DNA of 64,000 nucleotides from Archilochus colubris (Eukaryota; Chordata; Aves; Apodiformes; Trochilidae), in NCBI GenBank assembly GCA_023079485.1, contig CM041104.1, forward strand, positions 621,676-685,675, read 5' to 3'. Shown here in pieces: positions 13,051 through 24,408 of this stretch. A model generated the notes under the pieces. That model did no database searches, was not told the origin of the DNA, and saw only the letters and a program-made list of their open reading frames with translations. The translations under genes were made by a program, and so were the position numbers. Within the stretch, counting starts at the first letter, position 1. Each line of letters starts with the position of its first letter.

Positions 13051-13376
13051 GAAACAAGAATGATAAAACTGTATATATTAAATCTATACAAATAGACAGG
13101 AAAATTGATCCCACGTTCCCCCCCCTTCTCTCCCCCAATAACTCTCACATCAGCACCGAGGCTGCAGGGCAGCCCTGGGACAGCCCAGGTTGGAGTCCTG
13201 GGGTCAGCAGCAGCTGGAGGCAGAACACAGAGATCCAGGCTGGAATGGATCAGGAGCACAGGCAGAGGAAGGGATGGAATCCTCCCAAGATGCTGAAGCA
13301 AAGAGGGAGAGGGGAAGAAGGGTGAAGGGAAGAGCAAAGGGTGAAGGTGAAGGGGTTTGACTCTTGTGATCCCTCA

Positions 13377-13384
13377 AATTTATA
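13377..13384 (-). promoter_or_regulatory. LTR TATA box
   Basis: TATAAATT on the minus strand within the solo LTR, preceded by GGTATAAA context. It is the probable U3 core promoter and would drive transcription towards lower coordinates, antisense to RALY. Activity is not known. Confidence 0.6.
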
Positions 13385-13801
13385 CCAGGTATGATGTGTA
13401 TGGGATGGAATCCTCTGTTTGGTCAATTTTGGTCATTTATCTTGTCTGTTCCTCTCTAAAGGATGGTTGCAGGCGTGACCTCTTTACTCCTTTTCTCTTT
13501 CTGGAGCACAAGATGTTCCTCAGAGCTGAGCAGTGTCCCTGGCTCTGCACACCAGTCTCCAGCAGTAACTATAAACATGGAGTTATCAGTCCCAGGAGCA
13601 GACACTGACTGAGAAACTTCTGTTAATTTCAGCAAGTGCAGCTGCTTGTGAGAGACTGAGCTGAAAGCAAAACCACAAGACAGAAAATTAGCTCTGTCCT
13701 GGCCCAAACCAGGACATCTCCCCAGAAGTGGTGAACTCCCCAGCACTGGGCACTGGAGAAGGTACTGGGCCATCACATCCCTGTGGTGTTTCTTCCCAGA
13801 A

Positions 13802-13860
13802 AGGTTGGAGCAGATGATCCTTGAGGTCCCTCCCAAGCTGACATTCTGTGATTCTGTGAC
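13802..13860 (+). mobile_element. CR1 LINE 3' tail (short)
   Basis: GGTTGGAGCAGATGATCC, GAGGTCCCTCCCAAGC and the double 8-base terminal motif ATTCTGTG ATTCTGTG. Only about 60 bp remains, so it was severely 5'-truncated at insertion. Confidence 0.85.
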
Positions 13861-14749
13861 CTGCTTGTCTTTCCAGCAGTTCTGCTCACTTTGAACCACA
13901 GTCACAGATGCTCACAGGATGCTTGTGGCAATGGATAAGTCGCTGGTAAATGTTTTAACCAGAGAGGGAGACTGCTCTTCTGTCCATCTCAGTATCTGCA
14001 TGGGGGTTTTTAGTCAGGAGAGGATTAATTCAAAAGCTGAAGGTCAGAGGCATGCCTGGCTGTTCAAAAGGTCTTGGATTAATTCATGGTACAAGTCCAA
14101 ATACTGGGACCATCTGCCTAGTTGTACTGGACCACAGAAATTAAACCACACAGCAGTGTTTTCATTGCTTTGGAGAAGTAGCTGAGAGCAAGTGGTGGTG
14201 AAGGTGCTGTGAGCAGGGTCAGGACAGGGTTGGGACAGGAGCCTCACAACAAGTACAACAAAGTTTTCCTGCTCAGAACCAGCTGCCAAGTCCCCGACAC
14301 TCAGCTGAGTCTTTCTGTGACTTTAGAGGGATGTTTTTTTAAAGGAAATGACCCCAGAAAACAGTTCCCTGAGCTTTTCCTTAAAGCAGTGGCATTTGTT
14401 CTTCATGAGCATTTTTCCCCAGAGCTGTCTCCTTGGTGAACTTTAATCCCTACATCAGAAGCTCCATCACTGAGCTGCATGTGGCACAAAAATCCTTCAC
14501 CATCCCTCCTCAGCATCTCCTTCAACTGCAAGAGAAACAAAGCCACAGGAGGGGCTCTGCTGGCCACTTGCTGCTGTCCTGCCTGTCCCTTGCCTGTCAT
14601 TTCAGTCCTGCCTGGTCATCCCCTAACCAGGGCATCCAGAGGGAGATGTCACACCTCTGCTGGGTGGCAAATCTGTGTACAGACTGGGGAGGTGTCTCCT
14701 GGAGACTCTGCTGCTTTGGAGTGCAGGACCTCAAAATGAGTGAATCTTG
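13861..14749. other. No gene or repeat recognised
   Basis: A 257-residue open frame begins at 14433 but continues into the CR1 and has no independent support as a gene. Confidence 0.55.
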
Positions 14750-15248
14750 TGTTTGGTTTTGGGAACCTCAGGACAAGAAGGACATTGAGGGGATGGAGAG
14801 TGTCCAGAGGGGGGAAATGGAGCTGGGGAAGGGTCTGGAGCACAAAGTCTGCCCAGGAGGGGCTGAGGGCCCTGGGGGTGTTGATCCTGGAGCAGAGGAG
14901 GCTGAGGGGAGACCTTCTGGATCTCTTCAACCTCCTGAGAGGAGGTTGGAGCCAGGGGGGGGTGGGGGAGCTGGAGGAGGATGTTCAACAATAGAAAATG
15001 GCCTCAAGTTTTGCCTGGGGCGCTTTAGATTGGACATTAGAAAAAATTTCTTTTCCCAAAGGGTTGTCAGGGCCTGGCCCAGGCTGCCCAAGGCAAGGCT
15101 GGAGCCCCCATCATCCCTGGAGGGGTTTCAGAGCCCTGGAGATGTGGTGCTGAGGGACATGGGGCAGTGGTGGCCTTGGCAATCCTGGGTTAATGGTTGG
15201 ACCTGATGATCTAAAGTTCTTTTCCCACATGTATGATTCAGTGATTGT
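14750..15248 (+). mobile_element. CR1 LINE 3' fragment with ORF2 C-terminal remnant
   Basis: One frame still shows the ORF2 C-terminal signature: DKKDIEGMESVQR, then GRFRLDIRKNFFSQRVVR and SLEGFQSPGD. The 3' end reads CCTGATGATCTAAAG to GATTCAGTGATTGTG. It is nearly identical to the copy at 53867-54420 over the 5' 190 bases, differing at only a few positions by eye. Confidence 0.93.
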
Positions 15249-17791
15249 GTGTATGGCCAGGGTCGTGGTGTCTGTGCTGAAAACCTTTCCTGAAGGTAAG
15301 GCAGGGAGCAGAGATGTAGCTCTCTGGCCCTTCCCATGAGCTGTAGGGAAGCAGGGAATGCCCTGATGGCTTGTCCCAAAGTCCCTCCACCCTCAAAGCC
15401 TCTGCTGCAAGTGATGCTGCAGCTCCCCCAGGATGGCAGAGGGGCTGAAGGAGTGCACCAGGTCCATGATGGGACCTGACATCAGGACTCTGCTGGTAGA
15501 GCAGGAGGCTTCTGACTCTACTGCAGAGCTATGATCTTGCTGCTGAGACCTTCTCACCCTGCCTCTGCTCTTCAGTCCTTGTGGGCTGTCAAACCGCATT
15601 TCATTCACAGAAATATTTCTGTAGCCTCCTCTGCAGAGTGTCCATCCCTAGAGCATGCCTTGGGCTTCTTTGCCTTCATCTTTGTAGCATCTTTGCCCAT
15701 GACTGCAGTGCCAGAGCTGCCTGGCTGGTGCAGGGAAGCTCATTCTCAGGCAGTGGCACCACCAGGAACATCTGCCTGCATTCAGCTGAATTCTGCTTTC
15801 TTCTTAAGCCTTGGCATTGGTATCAAACCTGCAAAATTGCAAGGTGTTAGGTTTTTGTAGAGATGCTGCTCTTTGTGTGAGGAGACTTGATGGAAGTCTT
15901 AGTGCCTGCTGATCCAGCTGCTGATCCAGCTCCAGCTGTATGGAATTAGGGCTCAGGCCTCAGGAATATCCCTTCAGCCATGAGCTTTGGGAAGCAGTGT
16001 GTCTCCTTTTCATCTAGGGATGTGTCTGCAGGCTGCTTTGTTGATGTCTTTCAGTTTGCAAAGAATTTGTCCCCTGCTGCCAATTTGGGTGTTAGTGTGA
16101 AAAAAAGAACACCAAAAAGAATACCATGGCATTTCTAAAAATGTCAGGTTGCAAGATAGCCCCGGAGGCACGGGGAGGGGACACGGCCAAGGTGTCCCCT
16201 TTGGCTGTGTCTGTGGAATGGGGACACACAGTTACAAGCAGCCTCATCTGATCCAAGTGCTGACCTCTTGTTCCTCTTCCACTTCCTCTTCCATACTCAT
16301 CTTCTCCCTTTCCTGGGTGTCCTGGTTGGAGAGGAGCAGGATACAAACCTGGTGGGGCAGTTCCACTGGGGAGCAGCTGTGCCTATGGGGAGGAGAGGAT
16401 GGCTCAGGGGACCCAAAGGGATCAATCACAGTGCTCCTGCCCATGGTGCCCACTATAAAATGGCTCCCAAGAGTTTCCTCTTGTGGCTTCTCCAGCTGCT
16501 GTGCTGCCTGGGTTGGGCTCTGGTTGTTGGTTTGCTCCTGCTGCTCATTTCCTCACTGGAGAAGAACTTCATCCATTGAGCCAGGTCACCTCCTGCCTTC
16601 CCAGGTAGGACCTTGGCTGCTCTGAGCCTGTTGGGGACTCTCAGTGGGACCCTGCCTGGTTCTGTATTTCCACAGTTTATTTACATTTGTGATTCACCAG
16701 CAGTGTTACAGTTTCAGTGAACCCACCTGAGCTTTTCTTCCATCCTTTAAGTCTCTTTTCCTTACTCCCTTCTTCATCTTCTCCTGGGAGGGAAGTGGGG
16801 GAACTGCAGAATCTGTGCCCTGGTCACTGGCCAGAGCCGTGACACTAAGGTGTGAGACAAGACCCTGAGCAGATTTGGCCACAGTCACTCTGGAGTCCAG
16901 AGCCACCCCCAGCTTGGGGGCCCTGCCTGTATCCAGCCCCTCTTCCAGGGGGGCAGTGGGAAGGTGTGTGGATGTCTGGAATGATCCCTTTCTTTGTACC
17001 AAGAACCTGCTTTCTGCTGGGCCACTTCTATTTTTCAGTTCTAAAAATACCCTAGAACAGTGGGTAGCAAACAAAATGTATGACTGCAGCTGTTCACTTT
17101 ATAAACACTTACAGCAAATTATTTTCTTCTTTTCTCACTCAAATTCTCCATAGTCACCAGGCTGGGTTTTTCCCATCTTGTTCCAATCAGCAAACCCAGC
17201 TTAGTGCAAGGTCAGTCTTGCTCAGCCTTCTGTGATTGTTCATTCCTTCACCCTGTACCAGTCCATCACTGGTTTCAGTGCTGGAAACCAGGAGCAGGGC
17301 TGGGATGAGGGGCTGGGGAGGGAGAGATGGCTCTGAAAATCCATCAGTGGTGATGGAACAGGCAGGCCAATGGGTAAATATGCAATGCATTATATGAACA
17401 GCTTGATGATTCTCAATTAATGCCCTAATTTAAAAAAAATTATTGACTCTGAAATTACTGAATTGAGTAGCAAATGCTACAGAAGAGAAAAACTGAAGGA
17501 CTTCTTTTTGACATCTTGGAATTGCAAATAGTTTGTTGTGAAGAAATGTAATTAGTTGTAGGATGCACTTATGTAAGAAAAATCCAGCTGTCTGGGGGAC
17601 TGTTAAAGCTCCCTTGCTTTTGTGTCAGTGAAGTTCCAGCCTGGGAAGGAAACATCTCTGTTCTGTAAAACCAACAAGTACTCAGTCCAGGGGATTGCTC
17701 TTGGCATAGAGAGGGATGCACTGAGTCGGGTGGGTGAGTGGTGGGATGGACAGAGGGAGGAAGGTGGAGCTTTTGGGGGAAAAGCAGAGTA
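15249..17791. other. No gene or repeat recognised
   Basis: Contains a small tandem duplication, GCTGATCCAGCT twice near 15908-15930. No coding or RNA feature supported. Confidence 0.55.
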
Positions 17792-17965
17792 TAGAATCAC
17801 AGAATCTGCTGAGCTGGAAGGGACCCATCATGGTCATCAAGTCCAACTCCTGTCCCTGTGTAGGGCACCCCCAGAATCACTCCATGTGCCTGAGAGCATC
17901 TCCAAACACTTCTTGAACCCAGGCAGGTTTGGTGCTGTCACCACTGTCACCAGTATCTCCCAGCT
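17792..17965 (-). mobile_element. CR1 LINE 3' fragment, third subfamily type
   Basis: AGAATCACAGAATCTGCTG, GAGCTGGAAGGGACCC, CATCAAGTCCAACTCC and the CCATGTGCCTGAGAGCATC segment are features of a different, older-looking CR1 3' end than its neighbours carry. It is 5'-truncated and diverged. Confidence 0.82.
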
Positions 17966-20362
17966 AGGATGGAGCTTTCCTGGGATTGTCTTCTGAACTC
18001 CACATGGGGTGGGCCCTGGCCTCAGGAGGCACTTGTAGCTGCAAAGAGTAATTTGGGTTTCCTCTCTCCTGAAAAATAGATGAGGGCTGAAGGTTCTGGA
18101 GGAAGAGGAAGGCTCTGGAGCAGAGCTGCCCCAGCACCATGGAACAAACAGGGCTGTGTCTCAGCAGAGAGCAGGGGCTCTGCTCTCCAAAAGAGCTTCC
18201 CCAGCCATGTAAGCAGTGCAGGTGTCTTTCTGATGATGCTAGTGCATTAACACCTCAGTTAGAAGGGAAGCTTCTGCTCTGGGAAGAAGAAGCCTCTGGA
18301 GAGGCTTCAACATGGAGATGAAGAAGAAGCTCTGCTCTTCCTCACTTAATGAACCACAGTATTTGGTTCAGGTTTTGTTGGAGGAGAAGGAATCCGGGGC
18401 TGTCTGGTGTCACTGTTGTCTGTTGGAGAGGAGGAGGAAGGAGATGCTGAAGGGGTGGGTGTAGGAGCAGGGCAGTGAAATGGGGGTGGGGAAGTGAGCA
18501 GGAGGAGTCCAGGAAAGAAACTGGGTCTGGGGACTGCATCCCCTGTGCAGGAGGTGGCCTCCTTGTGTCACCATTCGAGTGTCCCCATGTGCTGGGTACA
18601 GCCAGGTCCTGCCTGCATCTCCTGCCTGTGCTGCCATGGGGCTGGTTTCTCCTGAAGTGATGCCTGTGATCTGCTGAATGTCCAGTGTCTGCCAGCTTCA
18701 CTTTGTCACCAGGCCACCCCCTGTCCTGGTGCAGATCAAGGTGATGCTGAGCTAGAAGGCTCATCTTCAGCTGGGGTCAGATGCTGTAGGTCTTGGAGTG
18801 TGAGCAAGACTGATCCACCCAGCTCTCCTGGGGTCTGTGGGGTGGTATCACTTGGTCTCTAAGTCTCCTGCAGTTTTAAAGGCTTCTAATTGCAAAATGA
18901 ATGGTAAGGTTGGAGGAAGACAGGGAAGGTCAAAGACACATCCCATGGGCAGGCTGTACAGGACCATTCCATGGGCAGTGCTGGGAGAGGCCCCTGGGGA
19001 TGGAGCAGGTGATGGAGGGGGGATGCTCCAGGATGCTGTTCCCTGCCATCCTTTTGCTGAGTGCCTGGCTTTGTGAGCTGGCAGAGCAGATTCCCCTCTT
19101 GGGGCTGCATTTCCATGTTCCTCCTGCAGTGGCTGGATGCTGGGCAGAGCATCACCTGTCTGCCACTGCACCCAACCAGGTTCCCCAGAAATATTTAACC
19201 TCCTTCCCCCTGCAGTCACTGAGGGCTTTGCCACTGATGTCAGAGCTGCTGAATCACAAGAGAACTTAAATCTTTACCATCCCACTGCAGCTGCCTTTGA
19301 AATGATGGAATTAACAACAAAATCTCTTGCCCCAGGCTGAGATTTCATTGAGGAGCAACTGTTAGTTCCTCCTGTGGCTTTTTTTCCCCCTTTCTTATTT
19401 GTTTTAACCAGATCTAATCAATGCTGGGAAGGGTGAAGCAGCAGCAGTATTTATTTACTGGGGGAGCAGCAAGCACACAGTCTGTCACTTGGCACTTTGC
19501 TGACCAACACTACAGATAATCAGTGTTTTTCACTCCCTTTGCAGGGAAGTCCTGTGGAGTGTGGCACATCAATAGTGCAGTGATCATGGGGTTTGATGGG
19601 AAATCCACCTTCCATAGATTCCTTGCCTCTCCGTAGTGGTCACACTGGGGTTTTTGTTCTACAGAGTGAAAATTTAAAGGGTCTAGCTTTAATTTTTGAA
19701 GTTAAAAATTACTTCTTCCATGCAGATTGTCATAGGAAGTACTTTGGTTCGATGCTGTAGTGGTTTAAATGAGGAGAATGAAGGAAGCAGTGGTAACTGA
19801 GGAGCAGTGAGGTGAAGTCTGGGGTTTTAATCTACAAAAACGGACACGACAGGTGTATTTTTCTACAAGCTTTGTGATTTCATTCCACATATTTCATGGA
19901 AAACCCTTTCCTTTTCCTGACCACCCACTCTCAGGCCCTGTAAGCTGGGGCTGGGAGGTCTCCTTTGCAGGGCCATAGGTCCTGAGCAGCTGTTCCACTC
20001 CCTGCAGAGGGCTGCAGCCTCCCCTCCTGCAGCTCCTGGGGAAGGATTTCTCTTCCCGGCCCCTGCTGACTTCTCAAGGGCAATATTTGACTTCCAAGCC
20101 CTGCCCGAGGAGTGTGGGCTGCTGCAGAGTCACAAACTGGCAATCAAGGAGTAAGCTTGGGTCCTTGTAGACTGTAGCCATGCCCAACCTTTCCCCAGCT
20201 GAGACACCAGTGGGGCACAGAGCTTTTCCAGGTGGGAGCTGAGATGCCCCATGCTGAGCAGGAAGGACTCCTTTGCCCCTTCCTCCTCCTGCATCCTACC
20301 TCACACACAAAGATTTGACTTTGCTCACCCTGCATCATAGCTTGGGAGAGAAACTTATCCAC
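17966..20362. other. No gene or repeat recognised
   Basis: AT-rich around 19380-19900. Nothing identifiable. Confidence 0.55.
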
Positions 20363-20792
20363 AGAGCTGCTGGGAGGGCTAGAGCAGCTCTGGAGCCAGG
20401 CTGAGAGTTGGGGGTGTTCAACCTGGAGAAGAGAAGGGAGCAATGGGGAGACCTTAGAGCACCTTCCAGTGCCTGAAGGGGCTCCAGGAAAGCTGGGGAG
20501 GGACTTGGGACAAGGGCAGGGAGGGATGGGATGAGGGGGAATAGTCTCAAGCTGAAAAAGGGGAGATTGAGATGAGATACTAGGGAGAAATCCTTTCCTG
20601 TGAGGGTACTGAGCCCCTGTGCCAGGGTGCCCAGAGAAGCTGTGGCTGCCCCATCCCTGGCAGTGTTCCAGCCCAGGTTGGATGGGGCTTGGAGCACCCT
20701 GGGCTGTGGGAGGTGTCCCTGAGCATGGCAGGGGTGGCACTGGGGGAGCTTTAAGGTCCCTTCCAACCCAAACCAGTCTGGGGGTTTATGAT
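20363..20792 (+). mobile_element. CR1 LINE 3' fragment (first subfamily)
   Basis: CTGCTGGGAGGGCTAGAGC to CAACCCAAACCAGTCTGG. Its last 180 or so bases form an almost exact inverted repeat with the minus-strand CR1 at 21681-21983; I count about five differences by eye. Confidence 0.93.
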
Positions 20793-21680
20793 CAAATGCC
20801 CTCCTTAGGATGCTGAAAATATTTCTCTTGTTCCCCTGACAAGATGCTTCACCCCATTCCCCCTATACTCCTGTGTCCCCACAGCCCTTCTCCTTAACCA
20901 GTCCTCTGGCTCCAGGCATGAGTTTTCCTGCCTCCATGGTGCCACCAGGACCCAGGTGTGGGGCAGTTTGTGATGACCAAATCCTGCATCTCTGGCAGCT
21001 CCCAGTGACAGGGATGGGTGGAAGTGGGCAGGAGTTCTCCTGCCTGCTGGGAAAGGGAATGGATCCAGGTACTGCCAGCATTGTGCAGGGCTGGGAACAA
21101 GAGCCTTCAGTGGAGCCCTCTCCAAAACCTGTCACCTCCTGGCTCCAGCAGCCAAAAGGAGGCTTGCCCAGAGGTTTCATGGGTTGTCCCTACAGGAAGA
21201 TTTATTCAATGTGTTGTCACTTTGAGCTGGGCTTTTCCAGAAGGGAGTTATCTGCGGCTGCTTGTGTCCTGTGCTCAGGGCTGGTGTTGGGAAAATCCCA
21301 GCATCCAAGACCAACCCTGGATCCCCTCAAGGGGTACCCTGAAGTGTCCCCAGGCATGTCCTCCCTGTCAACCCTGTGGGAATATTGACCTTCACTGGGG
21401 CTCTGCTGTTCAGGAGCAGCCTCAGACTTTCATCTACTTATTGATCCATCTCCTGATGATGTTGTTCATGGTTATGGGACAGTTGGGGTGTAACACACAA
21501 ATATTTGCTCATCAGGCTGTGGGTAAATATTATCAGGGCTCTGAGCAGCAGTGATGCCATTAATGGAGTCCTGGAGATCCAAGTGCATCCTCTGCTAGCA
21601 GAGAGCATCCTGTGGGGAGGTCAGGATCCCAGCTCTGCCATGGAGCCACACGTGGTCACCTGAGGGATTGGAGGATATCC
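20793..21680. other. Spacer between two inverted CR1 copies
   Basis: 888 bases with no recognised gene or repeat. In a transcript it would be the loop between the two CR1 arms. Confidence 0.6.
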
Positions 21681-21983
21681 TAGAATCATGGACTGGCTTG
21701 GGTTGGGAGGAACCTTAAAGCTCCCCCAGTGCCACCCCTGCCATGCTCAGGGACACCTCCCACAGCCCAGGGTGCTCCAAGCCCCATCCAACCTGGGCTG
21801 GAACACTGCCAGGGATGGGGCAGCCACAGCTTCTCTGGGCACCCTGGGACAGGGGCTCAGCACCCTCACAACAAAGAATTGCTTCCTAAGGTCTCACCTG
21901 AATCTCTTTCTCCCAGTTACAAGCCATTGCCCCTTGTCTGGTTACACAGGCCCTTGTCCCAGGTCCCTCCCCATCTTTCCATA
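21681..21983 (-). mobile_element. CR1 LINE 3' fragment (first subfamily)
   Basis: TAGAATCATGGACTGG, then GGGTTGGGAGGAACC, and the family core GCCAGGGATGGGGCAGCC. Similarity fades after CCCTCCCCATCTTTCC near 21980. Confidence 0.92.
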
Positions 21984-24277
21984 ACACTTCTGTATTGCCT
22001 CTCCAGCCCTCCCTGGGCCTGCATTGCTGCTAGAGGCAGTGCAGAGGAGACAGCCCCAGAAGCAGATACCCCGCGGAGTTCAGGTGGGACTCCCAGAGTT
22101 TTCCCATGGGACAGAGGGTGGCAGTGTCTGCAGCAGCTTGTCCAGGGCTGGGTGTTGGATGTGCCTGCAGAGAGCTCCTGGCTGGGCAGGACCAGGGGGC
22201 TGGGGGTGGTGAAAGAAGTGACAGGGGAAGATCTTGCACACAGGATGCTCTGGAGCAGTCTTCTCAAAGCTTGGGTTGTGGTGAGCAGGTTGCAGGCAGA
22301 TCAGTGATGTGATGTGCAACAGCTGCTGTTGGTAAAGTGTCTGAGCATCATGAGCATTGGCTTCTGAATGCTGCTGGGTGGCATTGTTCACTGTGCTTCA
22401 AAACCAGCACCAGGAGAAATTGCCAGAATGCATCCTTGGGTGTGAAGTGCTGGAAACACTGGAGCTGAGTGGTCGGTGTTAGTGTGTAGAGCAGTGTAAG
22501 GAAAGCAGGGCTGTGGTTTAAGAAGGAGGTGAAAACACTTCACCTGGTGCTGCAGTTTTCCACAGCCAGCCCAGTGCCTATGGCTGCTCCTGCAAGGTGT
22601 GGGGCAGAGCTCTGCAGCAGAGGGGTTGGTCTCTGTCTGGGATAGGGTTCCCAGATCTGGCATCCCAGCTGCATCTCACAGCTCCCACCCTGCAGCCTCT
22701 GAGCAATGGGAAGAGGCCTCTCGGTATGGATTTCCTTAGGAAGAATCCTGGAAGGGTGTTGTCCTCAGCCTGCTACCTCCCCGTTGCTTCTCTCTCCTGG
22801 TGCTCAGCCATGACCTAACCCAGATGTGACCCGGGCTGAGCCTGGGAAGCTGTGTGTGATTAAAGTATTGCTTGCAGAAAATGTAGTTGAGATGTCAACA
22901 GTCACAAACTCCCCTGCCCTCTTGCTCACTTGTGCCAGTGGTTAATCATCTCCCTGTTAAAATTTGTGCCCTTTATGTCATTTGAATTGGTCAGCTTTTA
23001 ATTTGCAGCCATTTTTTTTCTGTTCTGTCTTTGCCCTTTTGATTAAAGAGCCTTTTTGTGTCTGGTATTGCCTGCAGATGGAAGTTCTTGCACAGAATGA
23101 TCACATCACAACATCTTCAATTTTCTCTTTGTTGTATGTTTTCTTAAACCATTCAGTCATCACCACAGCTGTATTCTGCACTTTCTCCCCTGTTCTTTTA
23201 ATCTGTAAAGTTTGGATGTTAAATTCAGTGCTCTGAGTTTTTCAGTCAGAAGTGTTTAAGTCCTGCTGAGCCTCAAGCCTGGAGCATGGAGACTCCTCCA
23301 TCCTGTGGGCTGGATCTGCCCCACGCAGCCCCTGCCCCTGAGTCCCCCAGGATGCTTGTGGGGCAGGAAGCCCCTGAATGCCTGGGAGGTGGTGGGATCC
23401 CAAGGGCTGAACCCAGCACAGATCTGAGCCAGGTCCACACCTTCCAACCAGCCTGGCTGGCAGCTCCCCCCAAGTTCAGGGTGTTTGCACTGCACCACCA
23501 AACCCATCCTCTTGCTGGGAATCCAGGACACTGAGGAGATCTGGCTGTGGCTTTGCCAGGTGGGCATTCAAATCCCTGCTGCTTTCCAGTCCCCCAGGGA
23601 GCAAAGAGAATCTCTGGTCCATCTCTAGAGCCCCAGCAAGCATCTTTGAGGCCCATGGTGCTGTCTGTCTGGCTGACATCAGTGTCTGGTGTACTCTGTT
23701 ATTATCACACCATCACACCCTTTGGTGTGACTTTTGGATCAGGAGTGTGAGACACTGCAGGGATGGAGCAGTTCCTCACCACAAGCAGTCCAAGTCTGGA
23801 CCAGCAGCTCAGCACTGACTCAGCTCAAGCCATCTACAAAATCCCCACTGGTGTTCCTCCTGGTGAAGATGCAGAATGAATTTCAGTTTAAATTAATGTC
23901 AACCCTTTTATTTTGTAACTGAGCCTCTGGAGAAGAGTGTGGCTCAGTTTGGGCAATAACAGTTTTGAGATGAGCTCTTAAGCTGAATCAGTGGGAGTTA
24001 CTCACCAGTTGATGTAAGGTCTCTTCTAATATATCAAAGCCAGGACATCTTTCCCATCAAGCTCCCAAACCATGGCTCTTTAGCCCCTCTTGGAAAGCCC
24101 AGGACAGGATCAGGCTGAATGTAAGTGCACACAGGCATTATATTGATCTGAAGTTCATTTCTCCTAAACTTGCTCCCTGGTGCTTTTGTGTCATTACTTC
24201 TGTTCCTTCCTTGTCCTGGGGACCTGCTGTGCTCAGATAGGAGATGCTCACTCAAACCCTCAGTATCCATCCTGTAA
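21984..24277. other. No gene or repeat recognised
   Basis: 22850-23240 is AT-rich and free of repeats. No feature supported. Confidence 0.55.
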
Positions 24278-24408
24278 CCATCTCTGGAGGGATTTAAAAG
24301 CTGTGGTGCTGAGGGACATGGTTTAGTGGTGAACTTGCCAGTGCTGGATTAACAGTTGAACTTGGTCTTAAAGGTCTTTTCCTACCCAAATGATTCTGTG
24401 ATTCTGTC
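24278..24408 (+). mobile_element. CR1 LINE 3' tail (second subfamily)
   Basis: CCATCTCTGGAGGGATTT, GTGGTGCTGAGGGACATGG, TCTTAAAGGTCTTTTCC, ending with two 8-base ATTCTGTG-type units. 5'-truncated to about 130 bp. Confidence 0.9.

Larger units (their letters stand above)
12915..13716 (-). mobile_element. Solo LTR of an endogenous retrovirus, intact with 5-bp TSD
   Basis: The 802-bp element has inverted termini: it starts TGTCATGGTTTAAC on + and ends AAACCAGGACA, whose reverse complement is TGTCCTGGTTT. The five bases before it (12910-12914, TCTCC) are repeated exactly after it (13717-13721), a perfect target-site duplication. On the minus strand there is a TATAAATT box and, downstream, an ATTAAA poly(A) signal, which sets the orientation. 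No internal viral genes are present, so it is a solo LTR left by LTR-LTR recombination. A 5-bp duplication suits an ERVL- or ERV1-type element; the exact family cannot be named without a repeat library. Confidence 0.9.

Noticed and set aside
14433..15206. 257-residue + strand open frame
   Set aside because: Its second half is the CR1 ORF2 C-terminal remnant and the first half has no family resemblance; it is not a host gene.
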